Positions 1 through 5,973 of a stretch of 7,837 bases of DNA are shown here, one piece after another. The position numbers and the translations under genes are program-made. The notes beneath the pieces are model-generated. The model ran no database searches and was not told where the DNA came from. It saw only the letters and a program-made list of their open reading frames with translations. Within the stretch, counting starts at the first letter, position 1. Every line of letters begins with the position of its first letter. This DNA is from JADFSZ01 sp022560555 [NCBI: PVC group bacterium] (GTDB lineage Bacteria; GCA-001730085; JADFSZ01): assembly GCA_022560555.1 (NCBI GenBank), contig JADFSZ010000080.1:1-7837 (forward strand). The letters are read 5' to 3'.

Positions 1-23
1 GGCTGATTGCTGTATCGTTGTTC

Positions 24-41
24 TTTATTATCCATAATAAA
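24..41. repeat. AT-rich dyad downstream of tRNA-Arg
   Basis: TTTATTAT (24-31) and ATAATAAA (34-41) are perfectly complementary around a 2-nt CC centre. The dyad begins 6 nt past the tRNA 3' end. On the minus strand the tRNA is followed directly by ACATTTTTTATTATGG, so a U-rich stretch plus a weak AT-only hairpin lies where transcription of the tRNA should end. With no G-C pairs in the stem it is not a convincing intrinsic terminator; it could instead assist 3' processing or be chance in AT-rich DNA. Confidence 0.3.
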
Positions 42-46
42 AAATG

Positions 47-120
47 TGCGCCTGGCAGGAGTCGAACCTGCGGCCTTTGGCTTCGGAGGCCAACGCTCTA
101 TCCAACTGAGCTACAGGCGC
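47..120 (-). tRNA. tRNA-Arg (anticodon CCG)
   Basis: Read on the minus strand this folds into a complete cloverleaf. The 7-bp acceptor stem is GCGCCTG/CAGGCGC. The D arm is GCTC-AGTTGGATA-GAGC and the anticodon arm is TTGGC-CTCCGAA-GCCAA. The T arm is GCAGG-TTCGACT-CCTGC, and the discriminator base is A. The 7-nt anticodon loop CTCCGAA puts CCG at positions 34-36, which reads CGG arginine codons. The 3' CCA is not encoded (the bases after the discriminator are CA then T), so it must be added by the CCA-adding enzyme. The gene lies on the same strand as the upstream TPR gene, about 137 nt away. Confidence 0.97.
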
Positions 121-130
121 ATGAAATACA

Positions 131-165
131 AGTTTCCAGTTTCTAGTTTACAGCTTCCAGTTAAA
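131..165. repeat. Degenerate heptanucleotide tandem repeat (AGTTTCC-like)
   Basis: Five consecutive 7-nt units are visible: AGTTTCC, AGTTTCT, AGTTTAC, AGCTTCC and AGTTAAA. Each begins with AG, and the first four follow AG(T/C)TT(T/A/C)N. The tract lies 10 nt beyond the 5' end of the tRNA gene, in non-coding DNA. It resembles short tandemly repeated heptamer families found in intergenic regions of some bacteria. No protein-coding reading is plausible. Confidence 0.6.
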
Positions 166-229
166 AAAACATTATTGATAAATGGTCACAAAGCTGAGGA
201 TGGATAATTTTTTCATTAAAGATTTTTAA

Positions 230-257
230 ACGATTTACGATTTACAAATTACGGTCT
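230..257. repeat. Second degenerate heptanucleotide repeat (ACGATTT-like)
   Basis: Two perfect 7-nt copies, ACGATTT at 230-236 and 237-243, are followed by the degenerate units ACAAATT (244-250) and ACGGTCT (251-257). The tract stops exactly where the TPR gene's stop codon begins at 258. A 12-nt perfect palindrome, GTCTTTAAAGAC (254-265), spans the junction and includes that stop codon. The unit length matches the heptamer tract at 131-165 but the sequence differs. The DNA between them (166-229) is AT-rich and shows nothing recognisable. Confidence 0.5.
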
Positions 258-1652
258 TTAAAGACTTTTTTTCCAGGCAAGAACCAGCCGATCTAAACTC
301 ATCCGAAACTCTTTTTTCAAAGCCGCCTCAAGACTCATGCCTTGTCCTAAATCCCCGCAAAGCTTGCGAATTTTATACATACGGAATTTACTAATGAGAT
401 AGTTCACAAAAGAATACGACTGATCATAAAACAAGGAGACAACGTCGGCATTCATCGAAAAGTCAATCTTCGTTCCGGAAAAATCACGAAAGTTCAATAA
501 TTGATTTTGTTTGATCGCCCGTTTTAAAAATAGAAATCCATACTTCTGCCCCCTGTATTCTTCATATCGCGCTAATCCCTCATTGAGCCATATCGGACAG
601 TTCCCGTTCGTTAAATCCTGTATAAGAACATGCGTGTATTCATGAAAAATAATTTTCTCCAAAATATCTTTGGAAGCTTTTTTCCCGAGAGGAATACGGA
701 TTTTTCCGTCAAACATCCCGGCCAGCCAATGAGGACGGTCCCGTATCTTTTCAAAGTCATCCTCCGGATAGAGAATGACAATAGTTTTATACTTTGGGTA
801 AACCCCGAAATCTCTGCCGATCTTTCTCCGGGCTTCATAAAGCATGCCCTTGACATCATAGATTTCATACTGAGCCGCATCCCGTTCATACCGAATATCA
901 AAATTACTCACTCCCGTTTTTTGAAGCCGTGTCTCCACAGACATTTCTTTTCCCAGCCGATCAAGTTTGCCTTGAACATACGGATGTGTCGGTTCAACCG
1001 CCAATACATCCTCCCAAACCTTTTTAGCTTTTTTCATCTTTTGCTGCTCATAGTAAACTTGTCCTAAAAGAAATAGCGCATTAATGTTGTCTTTGCGGTA
1101 GCCTAAAGCGCGTTTAAGATCCTTCTCCGCTGAGCGGTATTCCTTTTTTTTAAGCGATTGAGCCGCTTGCTTAACAAAAATTTCTGCCGTATTATTTAAA
1201 AAGACTTCATCGTCCGGTGATAGTCTTTTTGCTTTGTCCAGATATCTTATGGCTTCCTCGTTTTGATCCGACGAATACAATTCGATAGCCTTTTGATTAT
1301 AAACCTGAGCTAAATTTTCTTTAATGACGGTATTGCCCGGAAACATTTTTTTTGCGTCCTCAAGGACACCTATCGCACCCGCAATATCATGGCCCTTAAG
1401 ACTCAAAGCATAATTATTCATGGCCGTGGCCAGATTGCCTTCAATCTCAACTTGATTGGGCAGATAAACCATCGCCGACTCAAAAAGCTGAATAGCTCTT
1501 TCATACTTTTGGTTTTCTAAGGCTTTTAGGCCGCGTTCGTTCAGCATATGGGCCTGTTGAGCCGAATCCGCTTGCACAAAACCAAGAGGCCCTAAGCTTA
1601 AACATCCCGCAAAAATCAGAAGAACGATTTTAGGGTAACGCGTACTCAGCAT
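258..1652 (-). CDS. Exported TPR protein with C-terminal HExxH (peptidase MA-like) domain
   Basis: The protein has 464 residues. An N-terminal signal peptide (about residues 1-28) has a hydrophobic core around VLLIFAGCLSL and a likely signal peptidase I site after VQA. The sequence FAGC around Cys17 is lipobox-like, so a lipoprotein is possible but less favoured. Residues about 36-222 form about five TPR-type helical repeats. The C-terminal half carries HEYTH (337-341) and a downstream Glu in NEGLA (Glu358), the arrangement of gluzincin zinc peptidases of the peptidase MA-like type. All predicted zinc ligands and the catalytic Glu338 are present, so it may be active. The likely location is the periplasm or cell surface; the substrate is unknown. 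It is the last gene of the minus-strand cluster and starts 4 nt after the ruvX stop. The Shine-Dalgarno is weak (AAGTGA), as expected for a translationally coupled gene. Confidence 0.88.
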   Translation of the reverse strand: MLSTRYPKIVLLIFAGCLSLGPLGFVQADSAQQAHMLNERGLKALENQKYERAIQLFESAMVYLPNQVEIEGNLATAMNNYALSLKGHDIAGAIGVLEDAKKMFPGNTVIKENLAQVYNQKAIELYSSDQNEEAIRYLDKAKRLSPDDEVFLNNTAEIFVKQAAQSLKKKEYRSAEKDLKRALGYRKDNINALFLLGQVYYEQQKMKKAKKVWEDVLAVEPTHPYVQGKLDRLGKEMSVETRLQKTGVSNFDIRYERDAAQYEIYDVKGMLYEARRKIGRDFGVYPKYKTIVILYPEDDFEKIRDRPHWLAGMFDGKIRIPLGKKASKDILEKIIFHEYTHVLIQDLTNGNCPIWLNEGLARYEEYRGQKYGFLFLKRAIKQNQLLNFRDFSGTKIDFSMNADVVSLFYDQSYSFVNYLISKFRMYKIRKLCGDLGQGMSLEAALKKEFRMSLDRLVLAWKKSL

Positions 1653-1656
1653 GACA

Positions 1657-2073
1657 TCACTTTGCTTGATCTAAATAGTTTTGAAGTATAATTTGCGCGG
1701 CGATTTGATCAATGAGGACTTTCTTTTTCTTTCGTTTTATTTTACCTTCATTCATCACGCGATGAGCAGCTTGTGTGCTTAGACGTTCATCCACCAAAAC
1801 AACTTGAACCTCTGAGTCGCTTTCCAGTTCAACCTTAAATTTTAGAACCTCTTCTCCCTTAGGGCCGACGGATCCGTTCATATTCTTTGGAAATCCCAGA
1901 ATAATTTTTTTGACATCGTATTGACGGATTGTGTCCCGGATTCTATCTATCACATTCCCTTCTTGAACATCAAGCGTACAAAACCTCTGGGCCGTAAACC
2001 CGAGCTCATCCGACAGGGACAGCCCTACACGCACATCCCCATAGTCAATGCCCAAAATCCTTCCTTCGCTCAT
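1657..2073 (-). CDS. ruvX: RuvX/YqgF-family putative Holliday junction resolvase / pre-16S rRNA nuclease
   Basis: This is a 138-residue RNase H-fold protein of the YqgF family, the usual length. Family members are proposed to resolve Holliday junctions, and E. coli YqgF processes the 5' end of pre-16S rRNA. Visible motifs are ILGIDYGDVRVGLS with catalytic Asp10, GFPKNMNG (60-67), VDERLST (94-100, Glu96 catalytic) and KVLIDQIAAQ (118-127, Asp122). All acidic residues are intact. A longer reading frame extends upstream to 2151, but the start is placed at 2073 for two reasons: homologues begin just before the (R)ILGIDYG strand, and this ATG overlaps the manC stop as ATGA (2070-2073), a classic translational-coupling arrangement. 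The extra 26 residues upstream would be Lys-rich sequence inside the manC 3' end. The TPR gene follows after 4 nt. Confidence 0.93.
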   Translation of the reverse strand: MSEGRILGIDYGDVRVGLSLSDELGFTAQRFCTLDVQEGNVIDRIRDTIRQYDVKKIILGFPKNMNGSVGPKGEEVLKFKVELESDSEVQVVLVDERLSTQAAHRVMNEGKIKRKKKKVLIDQIAAQIILQNYLDQAK

Positions 2074-3170
2074 AAAAACTTTTTCATGCTTTTCTTTTGA
2101 TTTAAACGCAAGACAATATTTTTGACGTTTTGAGAACTTTGCTTTTGACAAATCAGCAGCGCGTCTTTTTCTTTAATAACAACAAGATCCTTGACGCCGC
2201 ACAAAGCGACAAGATCCGAATCTGTCGACACTAAACATCCGCTACTGTTCATAATGACAGTTTGCCCCTTGCCCAAAACAACATTTTGATCCGGTTTTTT
2301 AGCGACCAAATCAAAAACAGCCGACCAGGAGCCAATATCACTCCACCGGAAACGCGCCGTTACCAGATACACATGGGGATACTTTTCCATCACAGCATAA
2401 TCGAGTGATTTTTTTTCGCATTGACGATACACTTTTTGAATGATCCCGACCGGTACTTTCTTTCCGCGACTTTGCCGCATCGTTTTGACCGCCCGATACA
2501 GTTTCGGATCACACCGTTTGACGGCATCCAGAATTACGGATGCCCTAAAAACAAACATCCCGCTGTTCCAATAATATTTTCCTGACCGTATAAACTTTTC
2601 GGCTCTCTTCAGCCCGGGTTTTTCCGTGAATTGTCGAACTTGATAAGTGAGCGGAGCCACCTTTTTGCCCCTCTCAATATATCCATAGCCTGTTTCGGGA
2701 TATGCCGGGGGAATCCCGAATGTCACAAGGCCATCCGAGTTGAGCGCTTGCTGACACGCGACAACAACATCCTTCTCAAACACGCGCTCGTTTATCACAA
2801 TATGGTCTGAAGGTAATATAAGCATCACGGCGTCTGAAAATCTTTTTTCGCATTCCACAGCCGCCCAAGCGACACAGGGGGCGGTGTTGCGGCTCATGGG
2901 TTCGGCTAAAATCTGATTTTGAGGAAGTGCGGGGATGTGTTGCTTGACAAGAGAAACTTGTGTGGTATGCGTTACGACAAAAATTTGATCCTTAGGGATA
3001 AATTTTCTTACCCGCTCATAGGTTTCACGAATAATACTTTTGCCTCTTCCGGTAATATCCAGAAACTGTTTGGGACGCCGGCGACGGCTCTTCGGCCAAA
3101 ATCTTTCGCCGTAACCACCCGCCATAATAACGGCCACAACAGGCATTTTCTTATTTTTTTTAGGTTTCAT
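2070..3170 (-). CDS. manC: Mannose-1-phosphate guanylyltransferase (GDP-mannose pyrophosphorylase)
   Basis: The 366-residue cytoplasmic nucleotidyltransferase converts mannose-1-phosphate and GTP to GDP-mannose, the mannosyl/fucosyl donor for polysaccharides and glycans. The nucleotide-binding signature runs MAGGYGERFWPKS...RPKQFL (16-37). Other family landmarks are RNTAP (94-98), LPSDH (119-123), ETGYGYI (159-165), FTEKP (181-185), WNSGMF (201-206), SLDYAVMEK (255-263) and WSDIGSW (276-282). The length fits the single-domain type, without the C-terminal phosphomannose isomerase domain of larger ManC/AlgA proteins. Either the ATG at 3170 or an internal Met9 (3146) could start it; neither has a strong Shine-Dalgarno. 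It lies 69 nt after recG and overlaps ruvX by 4 nt. That gap contains only a weak 4-bp hairpin (TCCC/GGGA) followed by TTTTTAAT on the minus strand, so partial attenuation after recG is possible. Confidence 0.94.
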   Translation of the reverse strand: MKPKKNKKMPVVAVIMAGGYGERFWPKSRRRRPKQFLDITGRGKSIIRETYERVRKFIPKDQIFVVTHTTQVSLVKQHIPALPQNQILAEPMSRNTAPCVAWAAVECEKRFSDAVMLILPSDHIVINERVFEKDVVVACQQALNSDGLVTFGIPPAYPETGYGYIERGKKVAPLTYQVRQFTEKPGLKRAEKFIRSGKYYWNSGMFVFRASVILDAVKRCDPKLYRAVKTMRQSRGKKVPVGIIQKVYRQCEKKSLDYAVMEKYPHVYLVTARFRWSDIGSWSAVFDLVAKKPDQNVVLGKGQTVIMNSSGCLVSTDSDLVALCGVKDLVVIKEKDALLICQKQSSQNVKNIVLRLNQKKSMKKFL

Positions 3171-3239
3171 AAACCGTGCATTGTACCATATTTATTAAAA
3201 ATCCCGAAGAGGGAACTCATGCTCATGCCCTTTAAGATT

Positions 3240-5303
3240 TTAGGATTTAAAGAGCTCGAGACGGGTCTTAAACTTCATTTCCATTTCTCTTTTGAGGCCC
3301 TGATGTTCTTGATGGTTAAGGTCAGGATCATGTTTTAAAATACAGACGGCCTCTTGACGCGCTTGTTCTAAAACCCGGATATCCTCAACAATATCGCCGA
3401 TGCGCAAGTCCGGCATGCCATGCTGGCGTGTTCCAAAAAATTCTCCGGGGCCGCGAATCACAAGGTCCTTTTCGGCCAATTGAAATCCGTCCGAAGTTTT
3501 CGCCATTGCCTCCAATCTTTCTTTCGCTCCTTCCGAGCGGGCATCAGAGACAAGGATACAATAAGATTGATCGACTCCTCGTCCCACACGGCCGCGGAGC
3601 TGATGCAGCTGGGCTAATCCGAATCGATCGGCATGTTCAATGACCATAACCGTCGCGTTAGGTATATCAATCCCGACTTCGATAATCGTCGTAGAAAGGA
3701 GCACGTCATATTCATGTTTTTTAAAGCTCCTCATAACATTCTCTTTCTCCTCCCGGCTTAGTCGTCCGTGAATAAGCCCCAAGCGAAATTCCCGAAAGAC
3801 TTCCCCTTGCATACGATTAAACACCTGGGTTACGGCTTTGAGGTCGATTTTTTCGGATTCTTCAACCAAAGGGTAAATGATATACACCTGTCGTCCTTGT
3901 GTAATATTTTTTTTGATAAAACCGTACATTGCCTCTCGTTTTTTTTCTCCGACCCAATATGTCAAAATCTGTTTTCGCCCCGGCGGAAGTTCATCAATCA
4001 CAGAAATATCCAAATCCCCATAAACTGTCAGGGCCAAAGTCCGGGGAATCGGCGTGGCTGTCATGACAAGCGTGTCGGGAACCATAGCTCCTTTTTGGCG
4101 GAACACCATCCGCTGGCTCACTCCGAATTTATGCTGTTCATCAATGATAATGAGCCCAAGTTTTTTAAAAACAACATCCTCTTGCAAAAGAGCGTGAGTA
4201 CCGATAACAATGTCAACTTCTTGAGAACGGATTCTTTCGCATTCTTCGTCCCGATCTTTTTTTCTCATACTCCCCACCAATAGCCCGACACGAAGTCCCA
4301 TGGGAACCAAGAGATCCTGCAAATTAACATAGTGCTGTTCCGCGAGTATTTCCGACGGAACCATAAGAGCTGTCTGATAAGCTCCGTCAACAGAAATCAG
4401 GCACGCGGCCACAGCAACAATCGTTTTTCCAGATCCGACATCGCCCTGAAGAAGACGATTCATGGGTTTGGCTGATTTCATATCCGTTTCAATTTCTTTT
4501 ATCACCCGTTTTTGCGCGCTTGTTAAAGCAAACGGCAGCGATTTTTGAAACCCTTTGAACAGCTGCTCGGTTTTGTGAACAATTCCTTTTTCGACTTTTT
4601 TTTGATTTTTCCTTGCTGACACAATGCCGATCTGCAAAAGAAGAAATTCTTCGAAAACCAGCCGTTTACGGGCGCTATCTATCGCGGATTCCTTTTCAGG
4701 AAAATGAATCGTACGCATCGCCGAAATTTTGTCCATGAGGCCGTATTTATCAAGAAGGCCCCGGGGAATATTTTCTTCAATCTTATCCGCGCATAAGTCC
4801 AGAACTGTTTTGATCATGAGACGCAATCGACGCTGATTCATCTGCTCCGTTAAAGAGTATATCGGAACGATTCGTCCCGTATGGAGAAGATCCTCTTCAT
4901 CACCTGTCAATATTTCATAGGCCGGGTTGGTCATTTGCAGCCTTTTATACCTCTCAACACGGCCGCTGAATATTACATCGACACCCGGACCAAGGGTCTT
5001 GGCCAAGTAATCTTGTCTGAAGTAGGTCACATTGAAAAGTTTCTTGTGATCCGTAACCAAGACATCCAGCATCGACATCCCCTTGTACGTTCTGCGAACG
5101 TGATTTTTAATGACTTGGACCCGTATGGTTGCTAACATCCCGTCCTGCAGATCCCCCAGAGGGCTAAACCGGCTCCGATCCTCATAAGCACGGGGGAAAT
5201 AATACAAGAGCTCTTCCAGTGTCTTAATACCGAGTTTCTCCAAAATGTGGGCCCGTTTGGGGCCGACACCTTTGAGATATTGAATAGATGTATTCAGATC
5301 CAT
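3240..5303 (-). CDS. recG: ATP-dependent DNA helicase RecG
   Basis: The 687-residue superfamily 2 helicase reverses stalled replication forks and branch-migrates Holliday junctions and D-/R-loops. The N-terminus has a helix-hairpin-helix-like segment (KGVGPKRA, 11-18) followed by the OB-fold wedge (about 50-150). Helicase motifs are Walker A GDVGSGKT (287-294), DEQH (388-391), TATPIPRT (415-422), STTIIEVGIDIP (537-548) and QLRGRVGR (568-575). The C-terminal RecG hallmark GFQLAEKDL...RGPGEFFGTRQHG (606-629) is complete. The length is normal and no motif is damaged. The ATG at 5303 is preceded by AGGAA with a 4-nt spacer; this ribosome binding site lies inside the last degenerate copy of the 17-nt tandem repeat upstream. 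It is the first gene of the recG-manC-ruvX-TPR cluster and divergent from rpmB. Confidence 0.97.
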   Translation of the reverse strand: MDLNTSIQYLKGVGPKRAHILEKLGIKTLEELLYYFPRAYEDRSRFSPLGDLQDGMLATIRVQVIKNHVRRTYKGMSMLDVLVTDHKKLFNVTYFRQDYLAKTLGPGVDVIFSGRVERYKRLQMTNPAYEILTGDEEDLLHTGRIVPIYSLTEQMNQRRLRLMIKTVLDLCADKIEENIPRGLLDKYGLMDKISAMRTIHFPEKESAIDSARKRLVFEEFLLLQIGIVSARKNQKKVEKGIVHKTEQLFKGFQKSLPFALTSAQKRVIKEIETDMKSAKPMNRLLQGDVGSGKTIVAVAACLISVDGAYQTALMVPSEILAEQHYVNLQDLLVPMGLRVGLLVGSMRKKDRDEECERIRSQEVDIVIGTHALLQEDVVFKKLGLIIIDEQHKFGVSQRMVFRQKGAMVPDTLVMTATPIPRTLALTVYGDLDISVIDELPPGRKQILTYWVGEKKREAMYGFIKKNITQGRQVYIIYPLVEESEKIDLKAVTQVFNRMQGEVFREFRLGLIHGRLSREEKENVMRSFKKHEYDVLLSTTIIEVGIDIPNATVMVIEHADRFGLAQLHQLRGRVGRGVDQSYCILVSDARSEGAKERLEAMAKTSDGFQLAEKDLVIRGPGEFFGTRQHGMPDLRIGDIVEDIRVLEQARQEAVCILKHDPDLNHQEHQGLKREMEMKFKTRLELFKS

Positions 5304-5387
5304 GATGTTCCTAAAAAAAGGATTTTCCTTAAAAAAGGATTTTCCTTAAAAAAGAGTTTTCCTTAAAAAAGGATTTTCCTTAAAAAA
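5303..5387. repeat. 17-nt tandem repeat, four copies plus a degenerate fifth
   Basis: The plus-strand unit GGATTTTCCTTAAAAAA occurs at 5320-5336, 5337-5353, 5354-5370 (variant beginning GAGTTTT) and 5371-5387. A degenerate fifth copy at 5303-5319 matches at 14 of 17 positions and includes the recG ribosome binding site and the first base of its start codon. Each unit junction holds small inverted repeats (AAGGA-TTT-TCCTT, or TCCTT-AAAA-AAGGA), so the transcript could form alternative short hairpins. Read on the minus strand each unit has a Shine-Dalgarno-like AAGGA. The A6 run of the rightmost copy lies immediately upstream of the rpmB -35 element and could act as an UP-like element. Confidence 0.93.
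5308..5312 (-). promoter_or_regulatory. recG ribosome binding site (AGGAA)
   Basis: AGGAA on the minus strand lies 4 nt upstream of the recG ATG (AGGAA-CATC-ATG). It falls at the position occupied by AAGGAA in each tandem-repeat unit further upstream, so the repeat appears to be a reiterated version of this site. Confidence 0.6.
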
Positions 5388-5389
5388 GG

Positions 5390-5417
5390 TTGCAATTCTT
5401 ACAAACGCGAATATAAT
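5390..5417 (+). promoter_or_regulatory. Putative sigma-70 promoter of rpmB (P1)
   Basis: A -35 hexamer TTGCAA (5390-5395) and a consensus -10 hexamer TATAAT (5412-5417) are separated by 16 nt. The A6 tract of the last tandem-repeat copy sits directly upstream of the -35. Transcription would begin near 5424, giving an rpmB leader of about 105 nt. Confidence 0.6.
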
Positions 5418-5429
5418 AACGATCCTTTG

Positions 5430-5458
5430 AGGGAATCTGAATTGAGTCCCTTCCGGGA
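5430..5458 (+). promoter_or_regulatory. Mutually exclusive hairpins in the rpmB leader
   Basis: TCCC(T) at 5447-5451 can pair with (A)GGGA at 5430-5434, extended by TC/GA around a TGAATT loop with one A-G mismatch. Alternatively TCCC pairs with GGGA at 5455-5458 across a TTCC loop. The two stems share the same TCCC strand, so only one can form at a time. They are short, and a regulatory role is only a possibility. Confidence 0.3.
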
Positions 5459-5489
5459 TTGAAATATCAATAAGTACTTAAATTATAAT
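5459..5489 (+). promoter_or_regulatory. Possible second rpmB promoter (P2)
   Basis: TTGAAA (5459-5464) and TATAAT (5484-5489) are separated by 19 nt, which is longer than optimal. It lies 40 nt upstream of the rpmB start. Because ATTATAAT is nearly symmetrical, a TATAAT also reads on the minus strand (5487-5482), with ATGACA (5508-5503) at 15-nt spacing as a weak candidate for the recG promoter. Confidence 0.35.
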
Positions 5490-5515
5490 GCCTTATCGAA
5501 TTTGTCATTATAGCG

Positions 5516-5521
5516 AGGGAG
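5516..5521 (+). promoter_or_regulatory. rpmB ribosome binding site (AGGGAG)
   Basis: The purine-rich AGGGAG ends 7 nt before the ATG at 5529 and fixes that start codon. A second GGAG at 5523-5526 is too close to the start to be optimal. Confidence 0.7.
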
Positions 5522-5528
5522 TGGAGAC

Positions 5529-5735
5529 ATGTCAAAGTTTTGTGAAATATGCCATAAAGGCCCGCATGCAGGCAATAGTGTGAGTCACGCAAAAAACGCC
5601 ACAAAACGTCGATTCCTGCCCAATCTTCAGCGCGTCAAAGCGATAACCAAAGGAACCATCCGCTATATTCGTGTGTGCACAAAATGCATAAAAGCCGGTA
5701 AAGTCGAAAAACCCCTCAAGCGCTCCCTCGTCTGA
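5529..5735 (+). CDS. rpmB: 50S ribosomal protein L28 (zinc-ribbon, C+ form)
   Basis: The 68-residue basic protein is a component of the large ribosomal subunit. It begins [21 protein letters not shown], in which the GP..GN.VSH signature typical of L28 is visible, followed by RRFLPNLQ and the C-terminal VCTKC. Two CxxC pairs (Cys5/Cys8 and Cys50/Cys53) mark the zinc-binding C+ form rather than the cysteine-free paralogue that replaces it under zinc limitation in some bacteria. The length is normal for the family. It is the only plus-strand gene here, divergent from recG and convergent with the PEP-CTERM gene. A minus-strand open frame overlapping it is a shadow. Confidence 0.96.
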   Translation: MSKFCEICHKGPHAGNSVSHAKNATKRRFLPNLQRVKAITKGTIRYIRVCTKCIKAGKVEKPLKRSLV

Positions 5736-5860
5736 TTCTCTCAAGACGCTACTAGTATACACTGTATTATATACTCTCCTTAAGAAAAGCACCGCAGGGC
5801 CCCTTATCAAACTGTCAATATTCCACAAAAAAAGAATGGGCGGGGTTTTTGTATTCGTTG
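5736..5860. other. Non-coding spacer after rpmB
   Basis: No gene is apparent. An AT-rich inverted repeat AGTATA (5754-5759)/TATACT (5770-5775) with a 10-nt loop lies soon after the stop codon. A G-rich stretch GGGCGGGG followed by TTTTT (5838-5850) looks like the 3' half of a terminator but has no adequate complementary arm upstream. rpmB transcripts may therefore end at the strong hairpin at 5873-5908, which is nearly symmetrical. Confidence 0.4.
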
Positions 5861-5908
5861 GAACAAATAAAAAAGCGCGGACAAAGATAAAAATCTTCGT
5901 CCGCGCTT
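5861..5908 (-). terminator. Strong intrinsic terminator of the PEP-CTERM gene (possibly bidirectional)
   Basis: AAGCGCGGAC (5873-5882) pairs perfectly with GTCCGCGCTT (5899-5908). After one A-C mismatch the stem continues AAGAT/ATCTT around an AAAA loop, giving 15 pairs. On the minus strand the GC-rich stem is followed by TTTTTTATTTGTT, a proper U-tract, 66 nt past the stop codon of the PEP-CTERM gene. On the plus strand the tail is only TTAATTGTTTAA, so termination of convergent rpmB transcripts there would be weaker. Confidence 0.92.
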
Positions 5909-5924
5909 AATTGTTTAACTGAAA

Positions 5925-5946
5925 AACTGTTTTATTAAAAACAGTT
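5925..5946. repeat. AT-rich perfect hairpin in the PEP-CTERM 3' UTR
   Basis: AACTGTTTT (5925-5933) and AAAACAGTT (5938-5946) form a perfect 9-bp stem around ATTA. An extra TTAACTG at 5915-5921 can instead pair with CAGTTAA (5942-5948), so two alternative folds exist. It sits between the PEP-CTERM stop codon and the GC-rich terminator and may be an mRNA 3'-stabilising element or a remnant terminator. Confidence 0.45.
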
Positions 5947-5973
5947 AATCGATTTTACTTCCATACATCTCAA

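Noticed and set aside
47-257. Integration (att) site or mobile element at the tRNA gene
   Set aside because: No integrase, no repeat of the tRNA 3' end and no element-like gene is present in the window.
630-1067. 145-residue plus-strand open frame inside the TPR gene
   Set aside because: It is antisense to the peptidase/TPR coding region, with no family resemblance; shadow frame.
2074-2151. Longer N-terminus for RuvX
   Set aside because: The Lys-rich 26-residue extension lies within the manC coding sequence. The family begins at the ILGIDYG strand, and ATGA overlap at 2070-2073 supports the shorter form.
3201-3213. Intrinsic terminator between recG and manC
   Set aside because: The TCCC/GGGA stem has only 4 bp, though TTTTTAAT follows on the minus strand; too weak to call as a terminator.
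3768-4283. 171-residue plus-strand open frame inside recG
   Set aside because: It is fully antisense to conserved RecG helicase motifs and has no plausible ribosome binding site.
5320-5387. CRISPR array
   Set aside because: The 17-nt units are contiguous with no unique spacers, so this is a simple tandem repeat.
5532-5828. 98-residue open frame on the minus strand opposite rpmB
   Set aside because: It lies antisense to a well-recognised L28 gene, with no Shine-Dalgarno and no recognisable domain; it is a shadow.
5838-5850. GGGCGGGG-TTTTT as the rpmB terminator
   Set aside because: No complementary upstream arm of useful length was found, so no hairpin can be supported.
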